Assembly: GCA_035913415.1 (NCBI GenBank)
Contig: JAMIIV010000045.1
Location: forward strand, 52,244 to 116,243
Origin: UBA5070 sp035913415
GTDB lineage: Bacteria > Fibrobacterota > Fibrobacteria > UBA5070
Reading direction: 5' to 3'
DNA length: 64,000 nucleotides
Below are positions 48,228 through 56,657 of the stretch, one piece after another. The translations under genes were made by a program, and so were the position numbers. The notes below the pieces were generated by a model. The model was given only the letters and a program-made list of their open reading frames with translations, was not told the DNA's origin and made no database searches. Every line of letters begins with the position of its first letter. Position 1 is the first letter of the stretch.

Positions 48228-51050
48228 TCAGCGCCAACCGGCCAGCGCGCTGTCGATCCGAGCGCCCAGCTTGGTGGCCCCGCGCTCCGACAGGTGGTCG
48301 TAGTCCCAGGCATCGCCATCGACGTAGTCGTGGCGTCCGTCCGCATAGGCGTCCATGAGACGGAAATTGACATGCCGCGACGCCAGGCCCGCGATGCGAT
48401 CCATCGCATTGTGGTACAGATCCCAGCCCGGCTCGTGGCGCCCCGACCACTTCGACGAGGCGTACAGCGGCGACTGCGGATAGTTCACCGCCAGGACCTT
48501 CACGCCCCGGCGGGCCAGGGTGTCCAGCATCGCCTCCAACTGGAGCATGCTGCGACGGAATCCGTACGATGTGGTATCCATCGGGGTGGCGACGAACACG
48601 CTCCAATCGTTGGAAATGTCCTTGCCCCAGCCGTTGGCCACGGGGCGGATCCCGCCCCGCGAATCGTATTCCCCCGACGACGGCCAGGTCCGGCGCACGA
48701 TACGCGACAGGATGCCCTCGGGCAGCGAATCGGTCCAATAGCCGTGGTTGCGATCGAACGCGAGGCCATCCGTCTTCTGGAACAGCGCGCACACGCCGTT
48801 GCAGTCGCGCCAATACATCCAGCCGATGTCGAGCTCCAGAACCACCGCCCGCAGCCGCGGCGCGTGGGGCAGCACGTAATGCGTCAACAGCGTGTCGGAA
48901 AGATCCAGCGGACCTCCCACCGCCGAGAGGTTGAAGGCGCGGAAGGACGGGATCGCGCTGGGTGCGAATCCGAACCGGGTGCGGGAGCTGCCCAAGGCGA
49001 CGACCTCGATGGAATCGCGCAGCGCCCAGAATCGGACCAACTTGTTGGCCAGGTCTTCGGTGGAAACGTCCAGCGCCGGCGTGTTGTAGGCGCCGGCCGA
49101 ATCCCCGGTCGCGGCGATCCACGGATCCTCGGGCTCCATCCACAGCCCTGGCTGCCACAGATCGGTTCCCGAGGCCAGCCTCGTCGTGCGTCCCGTTTCC
49201 AGGTCGAGCATCCACAAACGGTGGCGGCGCCCCTGCCCGTCGAGGGTGGAGGCCACGGCGAAACGTGGATCGTTGGTCCATTCGAGGTCTTCGAACGAGG
49301 CTTCTCCCGACGGCGCGACGAAGAACGAGCGCACCGTGCCGTCGGGTCGCAGGCGGAAGGCGACCTCGTGGATTCCGTACGGGCGACCCACCACGGTACT
49401 GGAGGCCGCGCCGAAATCCAGACCCAGAGCGTCTCCCGTCGCATCGGGAGCGACGGACACGTTGCACATCTGGGAGGTGTCGCCGGCACGTTTCCCGTTG
49501 GTCGGACCCGTGAACTGGACCCTGTCGGATCCGTCGCGCAGGTCGTATCGGCGCAGGCGCGTCGAGCCCGAAACCAGTTCGCGACCGTCGGCCGTCCGGC
49601 CGTCGTGGTAAGCCCCCGAAGCCGTGAGGACGGAATCCGCCCCGAACCGGCCTCCTGCGAAAGCGACCAGCCGCGTGGAATGACCGCCCCACGCCGACCC
49701 CGCGTTGTCGGATCCCGACGAGGCGACCACCAGGAAGGTGTCGCGGGTTCCGGGCCGCACCCACCAGCGGGGAATGGCTCCATTTCCCGCCCAGACCGCG
49801 GAGGCGGTGTCCGTCGTGGACAATTTCCGCACCTTGATCCGACCCGGCTGCGCCGAGCCCTCCAGCACGGTCGACCAGGCCACCCACCTCCCGTCGGGGG
49901 AGATCACGGGATGGAAGACGGGATCGGGATCGGTTCCCAACTGCCGCATCACAGGACCCGAAGGACCGAACTCCGCCCAGCAAAGCACCCGTCTACCACC
50001 GACGGGCTGCACGAAGACCAGACGAGCCGATCGGCCCTCGAGTGCCGCTTCGATTCCGGGGAGATCCCACACGACCTGGGGAAGCGTGGAACCGATCGCC
50101 CCCCCCGGCAGACCGAAGGTGGCGCGGGGGATCGCCCCCCGGGCGCACCGGAACCCCACGTACGGCGCGGAGGATCCCGGCAGGGCCGGATAGGTGGCGC
50201 TGCGGGACGCTGGCCGCAGGTTCCTCAGGCCGAACGCGTAGGCGCCGCCCTTGACCGGTTTGTCGCCCAAGGCGCCTGGCGCCTGCAGGCCGGCGTAGTC
50301 GGTCGAAGAATCAGGGTAGGGACCTTTCCAGTCGTGCACCCACTCCATGACGTTGCCCGCCATGTCGTGCAATCCCCAGGGATTGGGCGCGCGGGTCGCC
50401 ACCCGGTGCACCGCGCCCGAGGCGTTGCCCTGGTACCAGGAGAGTTCTCCGGCACGGACGGAATCCGGCTCGTTCCCCCACGCCCAACTGGTGGTCGATC
50501 CTGCCCGCGCGGCGAACTCCCATTCCGCCTCGGTGGGCAGGCGCCATCCGCTTTTGGAAAGGTCGGCGGCGAGGCCCTGGAGGTCCCATGTCGAACCGCG
50601 CGCATCCTGCTTGCGCAGGCTCCACGAATAGACCGTATCGAGTCCCTGGGCCCGCGAACGGGCGTTGCAGAACAATGCCGCGTCGAACCATGTCAACGCC
50701 TGTGCAGGTAGGGAATCGTCGACCTGCGCGGGAAGGCCCTCGCTCCGCGGCTCGGAGACCCATCCCATGAGATCCCGAAATTCACCCCGTGTGACCTCCG
50801 TCCGGTCCAGGGCGTAGTCATGTCCGAAACGTGTCGAGCCCACGGGCTTCTCGTCGGCCATCCCCCACGACGACGCATCTCCCAAGAACACCTCGCGCCC
50901 CGTGGCGGCGACCGTGACGAACGGAGAGACCTGGGGCACCTGTTCGGGCTCGAAGGCCGTCCATGCCTGGCAACCGCCGAGCTGCCCCAGGCAGGCCAAC
51001 ACGCATCCGAAAGCCGCACCCCTCTGGACTCCACCGGTATTCCAAATCAC
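48228..51050 (-). CDS. SUMF1-propeller-SGNH lipoprotein C (TIGR02171-like)
   Basis: A 940-residue predicted lipoprotein (Cys27 in LGQLGGC). SUMF1-like domain: TEVTRGEFRDLMGW, GWRLPTEAEWEFAARAGS, GLHDMAGNVMEWVHDW and YVGFRCARG. Propeller: HPVISPDGRWVAWSTVLEG, GDTSQMCNVSVAPDATGDA. SGNH-like domain: VVALGSSRTRFGFAPS and YDYDHLSERGATKLG, with Asp three residues before the His as in active SGNH enzymes. GTG 51050 has GGGGGAG 6 nt upstream, and a TACCTTGG octamer 32 nt upstream may be its promoter. It is downstream of lipoprotein D on the same strand, 71 bp away, but seems able to be transcribed alone. Confidence 0.85.
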   Translation of the reverse strand: MIWNTGGVQRGAAFGCVLACLGQLGGCQAWTAFEPEQVPQVSPFVTVAATGREVFLGDASSWGMADEKPVGSTRFGHDYALDRTEVTRGEFRDLMGWVSEPRSEGLPAQVDDSLPAQALTWFDAALFCNARSRAQGLDTVYSWSLRKQDARGSTWDLQGLAADLSKSGWRLPTEAEWEFAARAGSTTSWAWGNEPDSVRAGELSWYQGNASGAVHRVATRAPNPWGLHDMAGNVMEWVHDWKGPYPDSSTDYAGLQAPGALGDKPVKGGAYAFGLRNLRPASRSATYPALPGSSAPYVGFRCARGAIPRATFGLPGGAIGSTLPQVVWDLPGIEAALEGRSARLVFVQPVGGRRVLCWAEFGPSGPVMRQLGTDPDPVFHPVISPDGRWVAWSTVLEGSAQPGRIKVRKLSTTDTASAVWAGNGAIPRWWVRPGTRDTFLVVASSGSDNAGSAWGGHSTRLVAFAGGRFGADSVLTASGAYHDGRTADGRELVSGSTRLRRYDLRDGSDRVQFTGPTNGKRAGDTSQMCNVSVAPDATGDALGLDFGAASSTVVGRPYGIHEVAFRLRPDGTVRSFFVAPSGEASFEDLEWTNDPRFAVASTLDGQGRRHRLWMLDLETGRTTRLASGTDLWQPGLWMEPEDPWIAATGDSAGAYNTPALDVSTEDLANKLVRFWALRDSIEVVALGSSRTRFGFAPSAIPSFRAFNLSAVGGPLDLSDTLLTHYVLPHAPRLRAVVLELDIGWMYWRDCNGVCALFQKTDGLAFDRNHGYWTDSLPEGILSRIVRRTWPSSGEYDSRGGIRPVANGWGKDISNDWSVFVATPMDTTSYGFRRSMLQLEAMLDTLARRGVKVLAVNYPQSPLYASSKWSGRHEPGWDLYHNAMDRIAGLASRHVNFRLMDAYADGRHDYVDGDAWDYDHLSERGATKLGARIDSALAGWR

Positions 51051-51082
51051 AGCGATCTCCCCCGGACGTTCGGATCAGCCGT

Positions 51083-51090
51083 CCAAGGTA
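51083..51090 (-). promoter_or_regulatory. Candidate -10 element (TACCTTGG) for lipoprotein C
   Basis: The octamer lies 32 nt before GTG 51050 on the minus strand. The predicted leader of about 25 nt contains the GGGGGAG ribosome-binding site, so this is a normally leadered member of the same promoter type. Confidence 0.42.
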
Positions 51091-51121
51091 CCTCGGACGA
51101 CGGCACGGGATTGGGCATTCC

Positions 51122-53887
51122 TCACCACCCCGTCCCCAGCTCCCGCGCCAGCAGGCTGTCCAACCGCCGTGTGAACTTGCGGGCCCCCGCCGTCGAAAGA
51201 TGATCGGGATCGTGGGCATCGAGGCTGTCGTAGTCGTGGGCGCCATCCCGGTAGGCGTCGTGGAACCGGAAGCCGCGGTAACGCCCCTCCCACAGGCGGA
51301 TGCGACGCAGGATTTCCCGGTGCACCTCCCAGGAAGGCCCGTACTTGCCTGCCCAGGGGGTCGCGGCATATCCCGGCGATTCGGGATGGACCACCAAGAC
51401 GGCCAGGATCCCCCGCTCGGACAGATCGGCGATGATCCCCTCCAGCAAAGCGAAATTGGACGCGAACCGCATCCCCTCCAGATCGACGCGGCGCACCTTC
51501 GAGAGCAGGGAATCACCCCACCCCAGGGAAGGAACCGGAGGCATGGTCCCCAGGGAGTCGCAGATGCCCGGGGAGGCACGCAGGAATTCCTCGCGGGCGC
51601 GGGCCCTCCATCCGTCGGGCAACCCGTTCTTCCAGAACCCGTGGTCGCGATCGTGTTTCCATCCTGGCGAGTCCAGGGTCATGACCCAGTAGTTGCGCGG
51701 CCGGCCATCGCCCAGCCAACCCGTGACCACATCGAGCACGACGGTCTTGAGTCGCGGGGTGTGGGGCAGGATCACGGCATCGAGGATCTCCCGCATGTCG
51801 GCGACCTGCGCTCCCGAATAGGAGAAGTTGAATCCGCGCACGGAGGTCATGCTCCCCGGCAACAGGGAGTGGCGGCCTCGCGAACTGCACAGAAAGACCG
51901 CATCGATGCTGTCTCGCACTTGCCAATACGAGGCCAGGCGCGCCTGGACCTCGAGATTCTCCGGCGTCGAGGTGGGGAATCCGTAGCGGAACAGGGAGTC
52001 CGGGCGCAACGCACCTGGCAGGATCGGCGGCGCCTGCGCGCCCACCCACAGGGCGGGTTCGCGCAGATCGACACCCTCCAGCAGCGTCCGTGACCGCTCC
52101 GTTTCCAAATCCAGCAACGCGATCCGATGGGCCTGCCCGGCGCCATCCAGAAGCGACGAAACCGCCCAACGCGGGTGGTTGCTCCATTCGAGATCCTGCC
52201 ACTGGCTTTCACCGGTCGGAGCGGGCATCTGCCCGACCACCTGGCCGGAGGAGTCCAGGACGAACGCGAACTCGTGGATCCCGTAGGGGCGTCCGACCAC
52301 GCGCGACGCCACGGTCGACCCGAAATCGAGGAACAGCACCCGACCCGACGCGTCGGGTGCGGCGCTGGCATTGCAGACCTGCGAGGTGTCCCCGTCCGCC
52401 TTGCCGTTGGCGGGTCCCACGAACAGAGTACGCACCGATCCGTCCCGCCCGTCGCGCCGAAGGAGTCTGCGATAGCCGGTGAATCGCCAGGGGCCCGAGG
52501 CGCCGTCGTGGAAGGATCCTTGGGCCACCACGCTGTCGTCTCCGACTCGCGCCCCGCGTGACCACCGCCGCGCCACCGTCCGGGTGCCCTGCCACGAGCC
52601 GGAGCGATTGTCGACGGGCGAGGCCGATACCACCAGGGTGTCGGCACCGTTCACGCTCCACCTGGGGATGGCTCCCTCGCCCACGTCGATTTCCTGCGCC
52701 ACGGCCACCAGGCGACGGATCTTGACGCGCGAGGGGGACGTCGAGCCTTCGGCGCCCGTGGACCAGGCCACCCAGAGTCCATCGGGGGAGACGGCCGGAT
52801 GGTGGATGGGATCGGGGGACGAGACTCTTCGGACGAAGGGGGTCGGATCGTTCCAATCCACCCACGAAAGCCAGGATCGCCCCTGGTTGTGATCCACGAA
52901 GACCAGTTTCGCGCCCGTGCTCCCGATCCGCGAGGGAAGCGAAGGGTCGACGATCGCGACCGGAAAAAAACGGCTGGCCGTGCCCGTGGAATCGAGGAAA
53001 GCGGCGCGGAAGCCCCCTCGCACCAGACGGAATCCGACATCGTCGGCGCGCGCCCCGCGCCCTGCCGCGTAGACCCCGGTGCGGCGGGCGCAGCGCAGGC
53101 CCCGCAAGCCCTCGGCCCACGATCCACCCTTCACCGGAACCTGGGGTTCGGCCCCCGGCTCGAGCCGGCCTGCGAATCCCGTCACGGTGTCCTGAGGGAA
53201 GGCACCCAGCCAGTCGGAGGTCCACTCGGAGACATTGCCCGCCATGTCCTGCAGCCCCAGGGCGTTGGGTTCGCGGCCACCCACGGGTGCGACACCGGTT
53301 TCGGGACTCCCGCTCCAACGGGCGTGTTTCGAGGCCAGCGTCGCATCCCCGGAATCGCCCCAGGGCCATACCGCGAGGGTCCCGCCGCGGGCGGCGAATT
53401 CCCATTCCGCCTCGGTGGGCAAACGCCATCCCGGGCGATCGATCCGCGCCACCAGCCCCGGCAGGTCGATGGCACTCCCCGAAGCATCGCGCACCGCTTC
53501 GGTGTAGGCGTAGACGGAATCGATCCCCTCGCGGCGGGAGCGCGCATTGGCCAACAGGATCGCATCGAACCAGGTGACGTTCGAAACCGGCAGTCCATCT
53601 CCCCGTACCGGAGAAGGATCGAACCCCAGGAGCTCGGTGAACTCCCGTTGTCCGACCTCGCGGCGATCCATTTCGAAGTCGTGCTCGAACCGCACCCATC
53701 CCGGCGTTTCCAGCGACGAGGCGAGAGGATCCTGCCCCCCCAACCGAAAGACCCGCCCGCTGGCCGCGACATGCACCGGCATGTCTTCACCCGGCACGTC
53801 CAACGAACGATCCGGCTCGAAGGCTCCACACGAGAACAGGATGGCTCCCAGGCTCCACGCGCCAAGTACCGTCTTCGATGGCTTCAT
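51122..53887 (-). CDS. SUMF1-propeller-SGNH lipoprotein D (TIGR02171-like)
   Basis: A 921-residue predicted lipoprotein (Cys20 in GAILFSC). SUMF1-like domain: REVGQREFTELLGF, GWRLPTEAEWEFAARGGT, GLQDMAGNVSEWTSDW and DDVGFRLVRG. Propeller: HPAVSPDGLWVAWSTGAEG, GDTSQVCNASAAPDASGRV. SGNH-like domain: AVFLCSSRGRHSLLPGS (Cys replaces the Gly before SSR) and HDPDHLSTAGARKFT. ATG 53887 overlaps the stop of the SirB1-like gene (TGATG). It follows an AlgX-like and a SirB1-like gene in one transcript, which ties this family to surface acylation by context. Confidence 0.85.
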   Translation of the reverse strand: MKPSKTVLGAWSLGAILFSCGAFEPDRSLDVPGEDMPVHVAASGRVFRLGGQDPLASSLETPGWVRFEHDFEMDRREVGQREFTELLGFDPSPVRGDGLPVSNVTWFDAILLANARSRREGIDSVYAYTEAVRDASGSAIDLPGLVARIDRPGWRLPTEAEWEFAARGGTLAVWPWGDSGDATLASKHARWSGSPETGVAPVGGREPNALGLQDMAGNVSEWTSDWLGAFPQDTVTGFAGRLEPGAEPQVPVKGGSWAEGLRGLRCARRTGVYAAGRGARADDVGFRLVRGGFRAAFLDSTGTASRFFPVAIVDPSLPSRIGSTGAKLVFVDHNQGRSWLSWVDWNDPTPFVRRVSSPDPIHHPAVSPDGLWVAWSTGAEGSTSPSRVKIRRLVAVAQEIDVGEGAIPRWSVNGADTLVVSASPVDNRSGSWQGTRTVARRWSRGARVGDDSVVAQGSFHDGASGPWRFTGYRRLLRRDGRDGSVRTLFVGPANGKADGDTSQVCNASAAPDASGRVLFLDFGSTVASRVVGRPYGIHEFAFVLDSSGQVVGQMPAPTGESQWQDLEWSNHPRWAVSSLLDGAGQAHRIALLDLETERSRTLLEGVDLREPALWVGAQAPPILPGALRPDSLFRYGFPTSTPENLEVQARLASYWQVRDSIDAVFLCSSRGRHSLLPGSMTSVRGFNFSYSGAQVADMREILDAVILPHTPRLKTVVLDVVTGWLGDGRPRNYWVMTLDSPGWKHDRDHGFWKNGLPDGWRARAREEFLRASPGICDSLGTMPPVPSLGWGDSLLSKVRRVDLEGMRFASNFALLEGIIADLSERGILAVLVVHPESPGYAATPWAGKYGPSWEVHREILRRIRLWEGRYRGFRFHDAYRDGAHDYDSLDAHDPDHLSTAGARKFTRRLDSLLARELGTGW

Positions 53888-54726
53888 CACCGGCGTTGGT
53901 CGCCCCGAGCCTCACCCGGGTTCATCCGTGCCAGGGCCTCCAAGCGGATTCGGGCCTTCTCGTGGAGCGGATCTCCCTCCAACGCCCAGGTCAGATGGCG
54001 CAATGCCCCCTCCCGATCGCCGGAGGTCTCCAGAACCAACCCCAGATTGCCTTGTGCCTCCGGCATGCCAGGCAACCACTCCAGGGCGGTGGAGAACGCC
54101 TCCCTGGCCGCCGAAAGCCGCCCTTGCTCCCACTCCAGGAGTCCGCATTGCACGAGCAGCGCCGCCTGGATGCCACCCGCAGCAGGCTTGAGATCCCGGT
54201 ACGCCGGGCGTTCGGCCAGACGGAAGGCCGAATCGTAGAAGGCGCGCGACCGCTCCAGCCCGCCACGCAAGGGCTCGAGGAAGCGCCCGTCCGTCGTGGC
54301 CAACGCGACATGGCCGGGCAGGGGCAATGTGGCCAGCTCGACCCCCGCCGCCGCCGCCAGGCGGTGCCACGCCCACGCCAGCGGCACACATCCGGCACGT
54401 CGCGCGGTCCAGGCCAGGGTGGGCACCAGATCGGAATCCGCGGGCGCGAACACGGGTTCGATACCCGCCAAGGCCGCACGCACCGCATCGAGTTTCCCCT
54501 CGAGCGTCGCATCGGCGACCGCGACCACCTCCAGCGACGTGCCTACCGAATCGAGGAGGCGCCCCGGATCCCCGTAAAACGGCTCCCGTCCCAGAAGCTC
54601 GCGAAGGCGGGCATCGGCCCGCCAGACAACGGTATCGGGATCGACGTCGATCCCGAACCGCTCGGGATAACGCGGACCGGCGCAGCCAGCCAAAACCACG
54701 GCCAGCGCCGGCAGCAGCCGTCTCAC
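53887..54726 (-). CDS. SirB1-like transglutaminase-fold/TPR lipoprotein
   Basis: A 279-residue predicted lipoprotein (MRRLLPALAVVLAGC, Cys15). The N-terminal part resembles the SirB1 transglutaminase-like fold: AGCVPLAWAWHRLAAAAGVE and TLPLPGHVALA, where the cysteine and the PGH histidine fall at the places of a papain-like Cys/His pair. The C-terminal 100 residues are two to three TPR units (QCGLLEWEQGRLSAAREAFS, PEAQGNLGLVLETSGDREGA). The start is GTG 54726, overlapping the AlgX-like stop (GTGA). A scaffold or amide-processing role next to the acylation proteins is conjecture. Confidence 0.7.
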   Translation of the reverse strand: MRRLLPALAVVLAGCAGPRYPERFGIDVDPDTVVWRADARLRELLGREPFYGDPGRLLDSVGTSLEVVAVADATLEGKLDAVRAALAGIEPVFAPADSDLVPTLAWTARRAGCVPLAWAWHRLAAAAGVELATLPLPGHVALATTDGRFLEPLRGGLERSRAFYDSAFRLAERPAYRDLKPAAGGIQAALLVQCGLLEWEQGRLSAAREAFSTALEWLPGMPEAQGNLGLVLETSGDREGALRHLTWALEGDPLHEKARIRLEALARMNPGEARGDQRR

Positions 54727-56657
54727 CACCCGCCGGGGAACCGGTAGAGATCGCGCACCGACATGATCCAGACGACGACGCGGCGGCCTTCCAGAGCCTT
54801 CGGCCCGCGAGCGGCCAACTTCTTCGGCGCTTCGGGGCCTCCCCCCCAACCCATGACCACCGACACGGGAACCTTCAGTTGCGAAGCCAGATGCGAGCTG
54901 AAACCCGCCGCACGGGGAGGAACCTTCTGGTAGACGCCCAGGTAGGAATCGCCCAAAAGCAACACCGGCCCCGTTTCTGCATCGTCCCACGGTTTGCCAT
55001 CGGGGCCCCGGAAACAGGCGCCTTTCACGCGCTCCTGAGCCGTGCGCGCCTTCGCCCCGGCCTCCAGGCGATCGCGCAGATCGCCGAAATCCATCCAGGA
55101 CGTATCCAGCCGAGCCAGCAGCAGGCTGTCCCGGGCCGCGGAAGCGAACCACGGATATTGGCGAATCCTCTCGGCCACCAGCTCGGCCGCTTCCTGGGCG
55201 CCCTCCGGTTTCCAATGGGTGTCCTGACGCCGCCAGAGTCCGCGATCCCTCAACACGGGCAACAGGTCGATCGTCTCGACTCCGGCCGCCGCGAGGTCGT
55301 CCAGCAGCTTGCGCGACCAGGGCTGCACGACCTGCCCCTTGGCTCCACCCACCAACGTGGGGTCGACATCCAGCTTGGTGGGAACCGGCACGAAGAGGAA
55401 ATCGATCCCGAGTCCTGCGAGGCTGTCGCGCAGGGCCCGGATGCGTGTCAGGGGATTTTTCCCCGGGGGCAGGGAATCCAGGTCTCCGGCCTGGATGTAC
55501 GACAATTCCCGTCGAAACAGCAGGGCCCCTCCGGGCGCTTCCACCGCCTGCACCGGTTCCTTCATGGAGGCCTCCAGGGCCGCCGCCCGCGCGCGCAGGG
55601 GGGCAGCCCTGGAGACCCATGCTTCCCAACTGCCTCCTTGCGAAGCGCGTTCCTCCTCCAGATCCCGGCGAATCGAGTCCAGGCGCGCGGAACGGCTCGG
55701 ATCGACCTTGCGCACTTCGGAAGCGCCACCCGCACCGACCACGTCGCGGACGCTGTCGTCCTGCGGCACGCGCAGGACCAGGTACAGCGGGATTCCGAAG
55801 GGTTGGCCACGCATCACGGCCACCGGCCGCAGGATCCGCAGGTCGCCCAGTTCCTTGACCACCTCCGATTCGGTCGAGCTCTGCGGGAAGGCGTTCTCGG
55901 CGCTCAGGTCGATCATGTCGGTGAAGTGCACCGGATACCACAGTGCCGCCAGTTCGTTGGCCCACTGGACCACCTCGGGGCGCGACAGCACCCGCGAGGA
56001 ATACTCCCCGCGCAGCATCCGCAGCATGTACGGAGACAATTCCCGGGCGGCGATCTTCGCCCACACCTCGGGGTGCCCGTCTCCATCGCGATCCTGCATG
56101 CCTTTGAGATGCGGGGCCATCCAGGACGCGAATTCGATCCGCACCCAAGCCTGGTCGCCGTCGGGTCCGCGATGCAGATGCAGGGCCACGATCTGCTGGA
56201 AGGACTGCCATGCGCCCGAAGTATCGCCCCATTTGCGCGCCGTGAACTCCTGCACCCGGGCGACCAGAGGCCCTGCCGAATCGAAACTCCAGGCCAGCCA
56301 CTGGTCTTCGACCGGCTTCCAGGCCAGCGGGGAGATGCGCTCGGAGTCGGAAAGCGGCGTTTCCTCGATGCTGGCGCAGATGTCCGAAAAGAGCCCCCCG
56401 ACCAGAAGGCTTTCCGGCGTGACCATCGCTGGTCGCACCGTCACGTGGGCGGTGTCCACCAGGAACAGGTTGGCGTTCCAGGCCGCGTAGTCGAGGTTGG
56501 CCCGCGTGGGCAGGACGATTTCGCGGATCAGCACGCGCGAGGTGGCCCGGTCGTACCCGGGATTGAGGGTGCGAACCGGTGGCGACAGCTCGCCGCGACA
56601 CGCGCTCAACGCGAGAGACGCCGCGAGGGTGGCAATCAGGGCGACGGTGGGGCGCAT
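54723..56657 (-). CDS. AlgX/AlgJ-like SGNH lipoprotein
   Basis: A 644-residue predicted lipoprotein (MRPTVALIATLAASLALSAC, Cys20). The first half is a beta-rich region of unknown family (VRIEFASWMAPHLKGMQ), followed by a predicted helical segment around 330-370. The second half is an AlgX/DHHW-type domain: IDFLFVPVPTKLDVDPTL, Asp-His in RRQDTHWKPEG (about residue 478), Ser in LLLGDSYLGVYQ (about 568), and VVVWIMSVRDLYRF at the end. It would act in the periplasm or at the surface as an acyl-transfer partner for an MBOAT enzyme; the only MBOAT in the window is at 45601-47034. It overlaps the epimerase end by 22 bp. Confidence 0.82.
   Translation of the reverse strand: MRPTVALIATLAASLALSACRGELSPPVRTLNPGYDRATSRVLIREIVLPTRANLDYAAWNANLFLVDTAHVTVRPAMVTPESLLVGGLFSDICASIEETPLSDSERISPLAWKPVEDQWLAWSFDSAGPLVARVQEFTARKWGDTSGAWQSFQQIVALHLHRGPDGDQAWVRIEFASWMAPHLKGMQDRDGDGHPEVWAKIAARELSPYMLRMLRGEYSSRVLSRPEVVQWANELAALWYPVHFTDMIDLSAENAFPQSSTESEVVKELGDLRILRPVAVMRGQPFGIPLYLVLRVPQDDSVRDVVGAGGASEVRKVDPSRSARLDSIRRDLEEERASQGGSWEAWVSRAAPLRARAAALEASMKEPVQAVEAPGGALLFRRELSYIQAGDLDSLPPGKNPLTRIRALRDSLAGLGIDFLFVPVPTKLDVDPTLVGGAKGQVVQPWSRKLLDDLAAAGVETIDLLPVLRDRGLWRRQDTHWKPEGAQEAAELVAERIRQYPWFASAARDSLLLARLDTSWMDFGDLRDRLEAGAKARTAQERVKGACFRGPDGKPWDDAETGPVLLLGDSYLGVYQKVPPRAAGFSSHLASQLKVPVSVVMGWGGGPEAPKKLAARGPKALEGRRVVVWIMSVRDLYRFPGGW

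Noticed and set aside
35563..53887. Annotation of lipoproteins A-D as formylglycine-generating (sulfatase-modifying) enzymes
   Set aside because: The fold signatures are there but the catalytic cysteines are absent, and no sulfatase gene is in the window.
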